The notes beneath the pieces were generated by a model that was not told the DNA's origin, made no database searches, and was given only the letters and a program-made list of their open reading frames with translations. From Flavobacteriales bacterium (GTDB lineage: Bacteria > Bacteroidota > Bacteroidia > Flavobacteriales_D > Sanyastnellaceae): 64,000 nucleotides of DNA. Made by a program: the position numbers and the translations under genes. Where the stretch lies: contig PKEB01000016.1 of NCBI GenBank assembly GCA_002863125.1, positions 1 to 64,000 on the forward strand, read 5' to 3'. Position 1 is the stretch's first letter; each line of letters starts with the position of its first letter. This document shows, piece after piece, positions 8,150-16,647 of the stretch.

Positions 8150-11100
8150 CTAGCGGATCATGTGAACATGCCCTTGAAATCGAAAAAGCGCTGGTGACAA
8201 AGGGTTGTCTTCATCGGGAAATTCCACCTTGATTCTCCAGTGATACACGTTGCTGCGCGTGAAATATCCCGAGTAATCTGAAGAGGAAGGGTCTGCCTCC
8301 ACCTGCCCGAACCATCCCGTTTCTGGATCGTCCGTGGCGAAGATGATATCGCCCCACCTGTTGAAGATTTCCAATTGATAGCTGTCCGGTTCGCAGCCTA
8401 GAACGGGCTTGAACAAATCGTTGGCACCGTCGTTATCCGGCGTGAACGCATTGGGTACGTATACCGGACACTCGCAGTAATCCAACTTCACTTCGAAGGA
8501 TTTGTTAAGTGTATCGCAGGCATTGGCCAGCGTCACTTCATAAATTCCTTGACGTTCAATCCGAATGGCCGGTGTGGTTTCGCCGTTGCTCCAGCTGTAA
8601 CCGATGGGAAACAGGTTGTCCGGGTTTTCGGCACTAACGACCACGGATTCGCCTTCGCAGAACGACAGCGGTTCCACGATATCGACGAACAGATCGGCGG
8701 CACGGTCCACCGTGACTTCGTCCGTCCACAAGCAGCCGTTCCAGTTCACCAGAGCGGTGTAGGTGCCGGGTGCATTAGTGGTCAGGGTGGGTTCGTAGTG
8801 CGCGAGGTTCCAGCTGAATGTCGCACCCTCTGGCAACGGGTAGATATAAAGATATGCTTCCTCATCCGGGCAGAGCATTTGGTCCGCCCCAAGGTCAAAA
8901 ACCGGCAAGGCTTGAATGTCTAAGGTGACGGCATCGGTGGACGAGCAGCCGTTCTCGGTAACGGTGACGCTGTACGTTCCGGCTGTTGAAACCTCGAGGG
9001 AGGGAGCGTCCGTACCAGTGGACCAAGCGGTCGCATCGGCTGCGGGCAGGCCGGTGTTGAGTAACAAGCTTTCCCCGTCGCAAATGGTCTGATCCGCACC
9101 CAAATCGAAGACTGGAACAGGCACGTTTTGGATGGTCACACTAGTCTCATAGAGGCAACCTTGAACAGGGGTGACCAAGGTGTATGTGCCGGGGCTGTAT
9201 ATCCACGTGCCGGAACCGGTATCGCCGTGGCTCCATTGGTATTCCGGCGCCCCAACATTGGCGGCTAGCCAAGTGCTGTCGCCTTCGCAGAGTGGGAGCG
9301 ATGCCGGTAAGCCCGTGTTGAACACCGGCGCATAGTCGATTACGATGGTGTCGCGCTCCACGCACGCACCTACGGTGACCTCGGCGATGACGGTGGCGTC
9401 CTCATTGAGCACAGTCCAGCTCGGGCCGTTGCCTTCCGGACTTCCGTTGATCCACCATTCCGTTTCTGCGGCCGTGTATCCACTCGCCAGTACGACGGCT
9501 TCACCGTCGCAGGCGACGGCATCTGGGCCGAGGGAGATGCCGGTATTGGCGGAAGGGTTCACCGTTACTTCATCGGTAAAAACGCAGCCGTCAATGGCCA
9601 ATTCGACGCTGTAGGAGCCAGAGCTGTTCACCCATAGCGCTGGCACGTCAACGCCGTTGTTCCAGGTGTAGTCATCGGCTCCGGACGCAGCCACCAGCAA
9701 CAGGCTGTCGTTCAAGCACAAATCCAAGGCATCCGGCAAGCCACCGTCAAAGAAGGGTACGTGGGTGACTTCCACCGTATCCCGTTCGACGCATGCCCCG
9801 ATGCTGATTTCAGCGATCACCAGGTCAGCTTCGGCATTGACCGTGGTGGTCGCGGCCTGGTTGCCGCTGGCATCGCCGCCGCTAATCCATGTTGTAGCAC
9901 TTGCGGGGTACCCGCTGGCAAAGGTCACGGATTCGAACGCGCACAGCAGCACATCGGCGCCAAGGTCCACGCCTTGATTCGGCGAATATTCGACATCGAG
10001 GTCGTACGTATACGCACAATTCGGTGTAGTGATTTGAACGCTGTAGTTCCCAGTTTGGCTGACGTCAAGGGCATTGGCCGTTGTTCCATCATTCCACAAC
10101 CACGATACGGTTCCACTGGACCAACCCTCATCAACCGCTGCCAAGGTTTCCACCTCGTCCAAGCAGAGCACCACGGGGTCTTCTTCCCATGTGACCGCAT
10201 AGGTGGGGTGGTGACTGAGTTGAATCTCGTCGCTCGCAGTACACCCCGAGAGCTCCCATTCCAACGTGAGCGTTCCAGTCTCAGCCGTGGTGTAGGTCGC
10301 TGTGCCAGGAAGACTATTCCAAGCAAACGACAGGTTGGGGTCAAAGCTGGAGTAATCAAAGCTGACCGATTCGTATGGACAGGTGGTCTGATCGTCACCG
10401 AGGCTGATCTCGGGAAGGGTGACGCCGATGACGTCAACGCTTTCAGTTGCCGTGCAACCGCTGGCGGTTTCTTCCAACGTTAAAGTATATGTTCCAGGGG
10501 CATTCGCGGTGAAGGTTTCGCCCGTGCTGCCATCATCCCATACGCCTGTGATTCCCGATGGCCAAGGGCCGCTGTTTAATTCGATGGCGTTGCCATCGCA
10601 AACGATTGTATCGAGGGGAAGATTTGTTTCTGGGAGTGCGGAAACACTGACTTCCACATCAAGAGTGAATTCATCCTCGCATACGTCCTCGTATGTGACG
10701 GTGTAGGTTTGGCTCTGGTCCAAGGTGGCAATTACCGTGTTGCCATTGGTGCTAGACAAGCCAGTTGATGGTGACCAGACGGGATTGAGCGCATGATCCG
10801 ATAGTGTCAATTCTACAGGCTCACCTGCGCACACGGCAGCCGCTGGTGCGATGACCTCTTCCACTACCTCCCAGTTGGCATTGCAAACACGGTGCAGATT
10901 ATCGAGCCCGCCGGTCGCCGCAGTGAATCCCCACTTTACTTCGTTTGTGCCGATGATCCCTTCGATATCGACTACTTCAGATAACCGTTCCACGCAATTC
11001 CAATACACTTTCATCATTTGCGTGCTAGCATTGTAGGTTACCCGAAGGGCGTATTCAGTATTGTTTTCGATATTACCGAAAGAGGCCAATGCAGGAACGG

Positions 11101-11575
11101 GACCAGCTAGCGCATTCCCAGAATTGTGGTTGACCGCTCCATCACGGTGGATGGCGAGGTGATCGTACCAGGGATCTCCATGGTTGTTACCTTGGTAGGT
11201 ATCCATTTGAACACCAATACTTGGTTCAATTCTTGTTGCGGCATTTCCACCGTACCCCATTCTTCCACCGTTTCCTCCTAGAACAGACGCATCCGAACTC
11301 CGAATTACAAATACCATTCCATCCGCGCCGCTGTTATTCGTTCCGAGATACACATCTGCAGTCATCTCCCAGCTCTCAGACACATCGACGGTCCCAAAGT
11401 ACCAGACTGAACCACGTTGATTATTGGAATTATTCGTTAGGCGGTAACAGCCACCTCCGAGGTTTTGTGCATCCCCGTGCGTTATGCCCAATTGCGCTGA
11501 ACTGGTCAAAGTTGAGGTGGTGAGAGTGAGGCAGAAGAGCGCCCGAATTAACAACTTGATTGCAGTGCAATTCAT
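8150..11575 (-). CDS. Giant surface adhesin: L-type lectin domain, Ig-like repeats, T9SS type B (gliding-motility) C-terminus
   Basis: The 1141-residue product has a signal at residues 1-27. Residues about 28-245 form an L-type (legume-like) lectin domain with SGADGMVFVIRSSDAS and IGVQMDTYQGNNHGDPWYDH. About ten PKD/Ig-like units of 70-75 residues follow, each with a 'C.GE...L' start and a 'G.Y.V.....GC' end. The last 95 residues (VPNAFTPDNDGANDLFKPVL, LEIFNRWGDIIFATDDP) are the gliding motility-associated CHU_C/TIGR04131 domain, which targets proteins to the T9SS with type B sorting. The lectin domain suggests carbohydrate or surface binding. The gene converges on the Kelch gene with a 3-base gap. 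Confidence 0.88.
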   Translation of the reverse strand: MNCTAIKLLIRALFCLTLTTSTLTSSAQLGITHGDAQNLGGGCYRLTNNSNNQRGSVWYFGTVDVSESWEMTADVYLGTNNSGADGMVFVIRSSDASVLGGNGGRMGYGGNAATRIEPSIGVQMDTYQGNNHGDPWYDHLAIHRDGAVNHNSGNALAGPVPALASFGNIENNTEYALRVTYNASTQMMKVYWNCVERLSEVVDIEGIIGTNEVKWGFTAATGGLDNLHRVCNANWEVVEEVIAPAAAVCAGEPVELTLSDHALNPVWSPSTGLSSTNGNTVIATLDQSQTYTVTYEDVCEDEFTLDVEVSVSALPETNLPLDTIVCDGNAIELNSGPWPSGITGVWDDGSTGETFTANAPGTYTLTLEETASGCTATESVDVIGVTLPEISLGDDQTTCPYESVSFDYSSFDPNLSFAWNSLPGTATYTTAETGTLTLEWELSGCTASDEIQLSHHPTYAVTWEEDPVVLCLDEVETLAAVDEGWSSGTVSWLWNDGTTANALDVSQTGNYSVQITTPNCAYTYDLDVEYSPNQGVDLGADVLLCAFESVTFASGYPASATTWISGGDASGNQAATTTVNAEADLVIAEISIGACVERDTVEVTHVPFFDGGLPDALDLCLNDSLLLVAASGADDYTWNNGVDVPALWVNSSGSYSVELAIDGCVFTDEVTVNPSANTGISLGPDAVACDGEAVVLASGYTAAETEWWINGSPEGNGPSWTVLNEDATVIAEVTVGACVERDTIVIDYAPVFNTGLPASLPLCEGDSTWLAANVGAPEYQWSHGDTGSGTWIYSPGTYTLVTPVQGCLYETSVTIQNVPVPVFDLGADQTICDGESLLLNTGLPAADATAWSTGTDAPSLEVSTAGTYSVTVTENGCSSTDAVTLDIQALPVFDLGADQMLCPDEEAYLYIYPLPEGATFSWNLAHYEPTLTTNAPGTYTALVNWNGCLWTDEVTVDRAADLFVDIVEPLSFCEGESVVVSAENPDNLFPIGYSWSNGETTPAIRIERQGIYEVTLANACDTLNKSFEVKLDYCECPVYVPNAFTPDNDGANDLFKPVLGCEPDSYQLEIFNRWGDIIFATDDPETGWFGQVEADPSSSDYSGYFTRSNVYHWRIKVEFPDEDNPLSPALFRFQGHVHMIR
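9290..10200 (-). repeat. 143-codon super-repeat inside the lectin adhesin
   Basis: Two Ig-like unit types alternate within the adhesin with a 429-base period. The anchor VGACVERDT recurs, with its DNA at 9354 and at 9783. Each copy is preceded by an 'LG.D...C...V..ASGY' unit and followed by an 'F..GLP..L.LC..DS..L' unit. The match is clear in protein but diverged in DNA, so the duplication is not recent. Confidence 0.6.
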
Positions 11576-11748
11576 GCTGCAATTTCGTCATTTTCATGCA
11601 ATTCCTCATCTGCGACCATCCGTGGGAATTTTCAGCCCTTTGGAGCATAAATCAACCTTGGTCGCTTTTCGAATCAGGCGAATTATTTTCGATGTCAGTT
11701 TCTGTCGAGAATTGGAAGCGGCGCGAGCGGTTAATGTGGAGTTGCACG

Positions 11749-11779
11749 TTGGCTGGTTGGGTATCTTGCGCTAATTTTC
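11749..11779 (+). promoter_or_regulatory. Promoter for the SDR/CPBP/epimerase operon
   Basis: TTGG at 11749-11752 and TAATTTTC at 11772-11779 are separated by 19-20 bases, as in the Bacteroidota consensus TTTG-N19-TAnnTTTG. The -7 box ends 10 bases before the ATG at 11790, so the 5' leader would be at most a few bases. Confidence 0.55.
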
Positions 11780-11789
11780 GGCCATCTTT

Positions 11790-12599
11790 ATGGAACAACA
11801 TACCCCATGGGCCCTCGTGACTGGAGCAGCCTCCGGCCTCGGCGCCTCATTTTTGAAGGGATTGGCCCGACGTGGTTACAACATCGTAGGCGTATCCAAA
11901 CCCGGAGACAATGTGGCCGAAGTAGCGCAGCTCATCGCCCAGGAGCACGACGTCCAATCGCTCGGCATCGATATGAACTTAGCTCAAGATGGTTGTGCCA
12001 CTGCACTGAAGGAGGAAGTGGAGGATGCCGGCATTCACGTTGATTTCTTGGTGAACAACGTTGGTGTTGGAGGGACGTCGGAGTTCATTCATTCACGGCC
12101 AGAAGACAACCGATTGATGATGAATTTGAACATGCAAACCACCGTTTCCATCTGCCAGGCATTTCTGCCCGATATGGCCAAAAGACGAGCAGGATATGTT
12201 CTCAACGTATCGAGTATGGCGGCCAATTTTGCCATGCCATACAAAAGTATTTACAGTGCTTCAAAAGCTTTCGTTCGGACATTTACCATTGGAATTCGCG
12301 GGGAGATGAAGCCCTTAGGAGTCACGGTGAGCGTGGTGCAACCGGGCGCTATGTTGACCAATCCGTTGGTGATTGAGCAGTTGCGCTACGGGTCCGCGAT
12401 GGCTCGAGTCAGCGCCATGCATCCCGATGAGGTAGCGGAATTAGCACTGGATGGCACGATGCGCGACAAAGCTGTCATCGTACCCGGCATCAAAAACTGG
12501 TTGACCCTTGGGATGCTTCGTGTTTTCCCACGCCCGCTGAAATCGGCCTTGGCGATTTTCAATTACGTTCGGACCCGAGAGAAATCCAACGGACAATGA
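11790..12599 (+). CDS. SDR family NAD(P)-dependent oxidoreductase
   Basis: This 269-residue protein is a classical short-chain dehydrogenase. The Rossmann glycine motif TGAASGLGASF is at residues 12-22, the NNVGVGG motif lies around residue 89, and the catalytic Ser...Tyr-x-x-x-Lys reads as VSSMAANFAMPYKSIYSASK with YSASK about residue 155. Substrate specificity cannot be told. The C-terminus (LRVFPRPLKSALAIFNYV) is hydrophobic and basic, which may mean membrane association and a lipid-like substrate. It starts just after a promoter-like element, and its stop overlaps the next start (ATGA), implying translational coupling with the CPBP protein and the epimerase. Confidence 0.88.
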   Translation: MEQHTPWALVTGAASGLGASFLKGLARRGYNIVGVSKPGDNVAEVAQLIAQEHDVQSLGIDMNLAQDGCATALKEEVEDAGIHVDFLVNNVGVGGTSEFIHSRPEDNRLMMNLNMQTTVSICQAFLPDMAKRRAGYVLNVSSMAANFAMPYKSIYSASKAFVRTFTIGIRGEMKPLGVTVSVVQPGAMLTNPLVIEQLRYGSAMARVSAMHPDEVAELALDGTMRDKAVIVPGIKNWLTLGMLRVFPRPLKSALAIFNYVRTREKSNGQ

Positions 12600-13324
12600 T
12601 GCATTTTATCCCATCCCTTTCTCCAGAAGACGCTCAATCCGTCGTGCCGTTGGGAGTGGCTTTAATTGGATTCCTGCTGTTTTGGTTCACCTTTCATTCT
12701 GAGGCTTTGCGTCGGACGTTTCACACCCGCATGGATCACGACCAGGCCTGTCTATGGCACATCTTTACTGCCAAGGCTTGGGGATTTGTGACCATGGGCG
12801 TTCTACCTGCGGTGGTACTCCATCAAGCCATTGGGTGGGGGCCGGAAGCATTGGGGCTGGCGTGGCCGGCAGCGCACAATGCATTGATTTGGAAATGGAC
12901 CTTTGGGCTGGGAGCCGTGGTCATTGGTGTGGCCGCACTGGGCGCGCGAAAGTTTGACCCTCAATATCCGCAAGTACAAGCCCGGGAATGGAGCGGGTCG
13001 ATGATGGCCGTGAATTGGCTCGGTTGGGCGCTGTACCTCGCTGGATATGAGTTCTTGTTCCGAGGCGTACTGCTGTTTCCACTGGTCGAGGTGTTGGGTG
13101 CGTGGCCAGCGGTGGCCATCAACACGGCGCTGTATTCAGCGACGCACGTGCCCAAAGGACGGGATGAGGCCATCGGCGCCATCCCGTTGGGTTTCCTCTT
13201 ATGTTGGGTGACCTTGCAAACGGAAAGTCTGTGGCCGGCAACGTTGGTTCATATTTTCATGGCTTGGACCAACACCACCGCTCGCTTTATGCGTCACCCT
13301 GAAATGAAATGGAAGGGCCAATGA
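12596..13324 (+). CDS. CPBP (Rce1-like) intramembrane protease family protein
   Basis: The 242-residue product has about seven hydrophobic helices. The CPBP motif 1 region reads GYEFLFRGVLLFPL, so the usual EExxxR pair appears as Tyr-Glu with the first Glu replaced. Motif 2 is seen as NTALYSATHVPKG with the conserved His, and motif 3 as ATLVHIFMAWTN. CPBP proteins act in the membrane as proteases or as immunity/maturation factors. The start overlaps the SDR stop by four bases and its own stop overlaps the next start, so the three form a coupled unit. Loss of the first motif Glu makes protease activity less certain. Confidence 0.8.
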   Translation: MMHFIPSLSPEDAQSVVPLGVALIGFLLFWFTFHSEALRRTFHTRMDHDQACLWHIFTAKAWGFVTMGVLPAVVLHQAIGWGPEALGLAWPAAHNALIWKWTFGLGAVVIGVAALGARKFDPQYPQVQAREWSGSMMAVNWLGWALYLAGYEFLFRGVLLFPLVEVLGAWPAVAINTALYSATHVPKGRDEAIGAIPLGFLLCWVTLQTESLWPATLVHIFMAWTNTTARFMRHPEMKWKGQ

Positions 13325-14310
13325 AGGTGGCGATTACAGGTGGAACGGGCTTCATCGGAGCCCACCTGATTCGCGCTTTGCTGGATGCAGGTCACAATGT
13401 GCGCGCCGTGGTACGCAACCCCGACCGCGCCCGGCGATTGGAGTCATGGGGCGTAGAACTAGCGGTGGCAGAACTATCCGACCGGGAGGCGCTGCAAACG
13501 GCGCTTAGTGGTTGCCAACAGCTGTACCACATGGCGGCTTGTGCCACCGTTTGGGAACGGCAGTCCGAGACGTACTTCAACGTCAATGCACACGGTACGG
13601 ACAATGTCCTGCGCGCCGCAAAGTGTGCGGGGGTGGAACGGGTGGTTGTCACGTCGAGCGGTGGGGTCATGGGCCCTTCTGTGTCCGGCGTCGTTTCCGA
13701 GGAAAAACCCCGCGATTTGAACTACTTCAATGCCTACGAGGCCTCAAAAGCCGCTTCAGATTTGGTGGTATTGCGGCATGTGCTTGAGGAGGGAATGCAT
13801 GCGGTGTTGGTGAGCCCTACGCGCGTGTTCGGACCGTATTTGTGGGGAGAGCCGGCGTCGGTGTCGCTTATGATCAAACGGTACATCAACGGCAACTGGC
13901 GTCTCATCCCCGGCGGGCGGCATTGGAAAGGCAATTATGTGGACGTTCAAGATGTAGTCCAAGGTCACATCAACGCCATGGAACGCGGCCGTTCGGGGAG
14001 CAATTACATGCTGGCAGGCCACAACGTCACGTACGGAGAATTTTTCGATACGCTCGCGGAGGTGAGTGGGCAAAAGCACGCCATGGTTGTGGCGCCCATC
14101 TGGCTCCAGATGGGTTTCGCTCGGGTGCACGCTGCCCTGGCCAAGCTCCGCGGTAAACGCCCTGATTTGACCACGGAATGGGTGCGCCGGGGCAACTACC
14201 ATTGGGAAGTGTCCCCCACGCGCTCCCTCCAAGAACTCGGTGTACGTTTGACGCCATTCAAGGAATCCTTGCAGCGAACGGTAGAAGCTTTTCGCTCATC
14301 AAAACAGTAA
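13321..14310 (+). CDS. NAD-dependent epimerase/dehydratase (extended SDR, HpnA/dihydroflavonol-reductase-like)
   Basis: The product starts MKVAITGGTGFIGAHLI with the NAD-binding GGTGFIG at residues 7-13. The catalytic YEASK motif is at about residue 140, preceded by the Ser-rich VTSSGGVMG strand. FGPYLWGEP and GNYVDVQDVVQGH are typical of the HpnA / dihydroflavonol-4-reductase-like branch of extended SDRs. I chose the ATG at 13321 because it overlaps the CPBP stop as ATGA and starts directly at the Rossmann strand; an ATG four codons earlier also exists. The substrate is unknown: this branch acts on sugar nucleotides, steroid-like or aldehyde substrates. Confidence 0.85.
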   Translation: MKVAITGGTGFIGAHLIRALLDAGHNVRAVVRNPDRARRLESWGVELAVAELSDREALQTALSGCQQLYHMAACATVWERQSETYFNVNAHGTDNVLRAAKCAGVERVVVTSSGGVMGPSVSGVVSEEKPRDLNYFNAYEASKAASDLVVLRHVLEEGMHAVLVSPTRVFGPYLWGEPASVSLMIKRYINGNWRLIPGGRHWKGNYVDVQDVVQGHINAMERGRSGSNYMLAGHNVTYGEFFDTLAEVSGQKHAMVVAPIWLQMGFARVHAALAKLRGKRPDLTTEWVRRGNYHWEVSPTRSLQELGVRLTPFKESLQRTVEAFRSSKQ

Positions 14311-14328
14311 ATAATTTAATTCTTCGCC

Positions 14329-15372
14329 ATGCGTCCCATCATTCTGCTTCTTGCTGCCTTACTGTCGGTCAGCTTCTGTTCAGCTCAATCAACTGTTTCT
14401 CCTGAAGAGGAAACGCCCTCGTATGTTCGGCTTGTGATGTTCGATGGCAGTTCCCGCATGGGAGAGCTGATTGAATCAAGCGATTCAGAGATTGTTATCG
14501 AAACCATTCAGCTAGGCGTTGTACGGGTGCCCAAGTATTTGGTGAAAGGCATGACAACATTGGCTGCCCGAGAATACGAGCAATTGGTCCTGGCGTTTGA
14601 AGGACGCGAACTGGCCCTGAATCCGCAGTCAAGCCGCTACTTCTTCGCGCCTTCGGGTATTCAACTCCGGCAAGGCGATGGGTATTTTCAATCGAACATT
14701 GCGCTGAATTCGGTGAGTTTTGGGGTGACCGAAAACATCACCATTGGCGGACTCCTTTCGTTAGCGGGAGCAGGCGGTTCGGTCAAAATCGGAAAGCAGT
14801 TGAGTCCAGATACCTACGCATCATTCGGCGGCATCGGTTTCATGGATTACTACGGTAATTTCGATCGACCCATTGGGTTGGTATTTGCCAACATGACGTG
14901 GGGAACAGAGGACCGTAACGTCACCGTCAACATCGGCACAGGCACCAAAATAGAAGACGGTTTGGGCGAGGTTTTCGCGTACACCTTGGACTCCACGGAA
15001 TATGTTTGGGATCCCGGTCAGTACTACTACTCGTACAATATATCGGAATACGACCAAGAGTGGGTCCGTCCTTTGCTGGTGAACATCAGCGCAATGAATC
15101 GCATTTCAGAAAACCGCTGGTTCATCACGGAGAACTACTGGGTGCAAAATCTGCGGTACTCCACCCGAATTACGGGCGCGAGCCTTATCTCTTCGTATGT
15201 GCCCGTCGATAACGGTTTTAATCCCCAGTCCGATGGGTTTGCCATCCTCTCGATGGGCATCCGCAACCTGAGCACGCGCAACGGTTGGCTGTGGGATTAT
15301 GGCATGGTGGGTGTGCTGGGCGGAGACTTTGGGTTTGCGGCGCCGTGGGTGTCGGCGACCTTGGCCTTTTAG
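14329..15372 (+). CDS. Secreted/outer-membrane protein of unknown function
   Basis: The 347-residue product has a signal peptide MRPIILLLAALLSVSFCSAQ. Residues about 30-75 form a small beta domain (YVRLVMFDGSSRMGELIESS, VVRVPKYLVKGM) resembling an Sm-like or barrel strand pair. The remainder is rich in amphipathic strands (SVSFGVTENITIGGLLSLAG, GNVTVNIGTG-like stretches) and ends SATLAF, suggesting an outer-membrane barrel. It lies 18 bases after the epimerase gene and is probably read through from that operon. I do not recognise a named family. Confidence 0.6.
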   Translation: MRPIILLLAALLSVSFCSAQSTVSPEEETPSYVRLVMFDGSSRMGELIESSDSEIVIETIQLGVVRVPKYLVKGMTTLAAREYEQLVLAFEGRELALNPQSSRYFFAPSGIQLRQGDGYFQSNIALNSVSFGVTENITIGGLLSLAGAGGSVKIGKQLSPDTYASFGGIGFMDYYGNFDRPIGLVFANMTWGTEDRNVTVNIGTGTKIEDGLGEVFAYTLDSTEYVWDPGQYYYSYNISEYDQEWVRPLLVNISAMNRISENRWFITENYWVQNLRYSTRITGASLISSYVPVDNGFNPQSDGFAILSMGIRNLSTRNGWLWDYGMVGVLGGDFGFAAPWVSATLAF

Positions 15373-15473
15373 CGGTTAAGCGCTCATTCGACGTACAGAG
15401 AGAGAAGATTTCCAACCCCGCCGCAAGTAAAAGAGGGAATAACTCTATACATTTCGTCTCTAAATTAATTGCA

Positions 15474-16634
15474 ATGCGATACCTTACCCTTACCCTAGCG
15501 GCTTTGGTGTTTACCACTGTCAACGCCCAAAACGTTCAGCGCGAAAGCATTCAGGTGGAATACATTAGCCGCCCAAGCGAACCCCTTGCAGACGGTGTGA
15601 CCACATACAACGTGATGGTCAAACAGTCGTATCGCGATCAGTTCGAAGCGGAACTTCAGCAGTGGGAGATCGACACCCAACTGGCACAAGAGACCTACGC
15701 AGCCGAGATGGAGGCCTATAACGCCAAAGGCACCGGTGCAAAGATTTTGGAACGCGCACTACTTGATGAGAAGAAGCCGCAACTCATTCTCCCTCGAAAG
15801 CCGATGGCAATGGAGCGTGTGTTTGAGCCTGGCCTCATAAGCTCCAAGATTATTATGGAAGGGATGACCCGAATGGAAGGTGGCGCCAAGGTTACCATCG
15901 AAATTATGAACTATGAAGCCTCTGATCCGGAGGATGGTCGGCGGGAGTCAAGGGATAAAGACGGTAACGTCTCGTATAAGTACTACCGGACTATGAAATA
16001 CCGTCAGCCGATTCGATTTACGCTGGAGCTTCCCGACGGATCCATAGTTATCGATGAAGTGCTAACATCTTCAGAGGATTTCACGAACTATACTTCGGAC
16101 AAGTACACGAGTAAGTCAGCCTTGAATAAGGCGTGGGATCCAATGGCAGTTAACAATCGATTAAGCGAGATGTCTGTGGAGGCGGGCTGCATAGCTATAA
16201 AGAGCATCCTAAACAATCGGTTCTGCTTCTCGAAAAAGATTCGTCCCATGACCATTTACCATGCCAAGACGAAGAAGAAGGTGGATTACACGGACTTGAA
16301 CAACGCCGCATTGGACATGAAAATGGCCATGGAGAAATACATCGACAGGCCAGAAGAAGCGGCGGCAGGTATCCTTACGTGTGTTGCGGTTTGGGAGCAG
16401 GTACTGACCGAAGCCGATTTTGAGAACAAAAAGGCCCGCATCAACCGCAAAATGGCAGGGCTGCTCTACCTCAACCTCATCAACGCCAACATCTGGCTCG
16501 AGGATTACGATCGGGTAGACGCATTGTTCGATGAGATGCGCCGCCTCGACACCAAGAAAAGCGCCGAAGGCACAGCCGACGGGTTGGACACCTTCTCAGA
16601 TGACCAGCGCCGCCGGAAGGAAATCAATTCTTGA
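15474..16634 (+). CDS. Secreted protein of unknown function (386 aa)
   Basis: The start MRYLTLTLAALVFTTVNAQN is a clear signal peptide; the frame is open for 63 codons upstream, but that part overlaps the previous gene and is not protein-like. The mature part opens with a strand (SIQVEYISRPSEPL) and a charged helix (YRDQFEAELQQWEIDTQLAQ). It contains a predicted beta domain (IRFTLELPDGSIVIDEVLT) and a C-terminal mostly helical region of alternating charged and hydrophobic residues. A possible -7 box, TACATTTC (15448-15455), lies 18 bases before the start. It converges with the CotH gene. No family recognised. Confidence 0.6.
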   Translation: MRYLTLTLAALVFTTVNAQNVQRESIQVEYISRPSEPLADGVTTYNVMVKQSYRDQFEAELQQWEIDTQLAQETYAAEMEAYNAKGTGAKILERALLDEKKPQLILPRKPMAMERVFEPGLISSKIIMEGMTRMEGGAKVTIEIMNYEASDPEDGRRESRDKDGNVSYKYYRTMKYRQPIRFTLELPDGSIVIDEVLTSSEDFTNYTSDKYTSKSALNKAWDPMAVNNRLSEMSVEAGCIAIKSILNNRFCFSKKIRPMTIYHAKTKKKVDYTDLNNAALDMKMAMEKYIDRPEEAAAGILTCVAVWEQVLTEADFENKKARINRKMAGLLYLNLINANIWLEDYDRVDALFDEMRRLDTKKSAEGTADGLDTFSDDQRRRKEINS

Positions 16635-16647
16635 TCCCACTGGCGAA

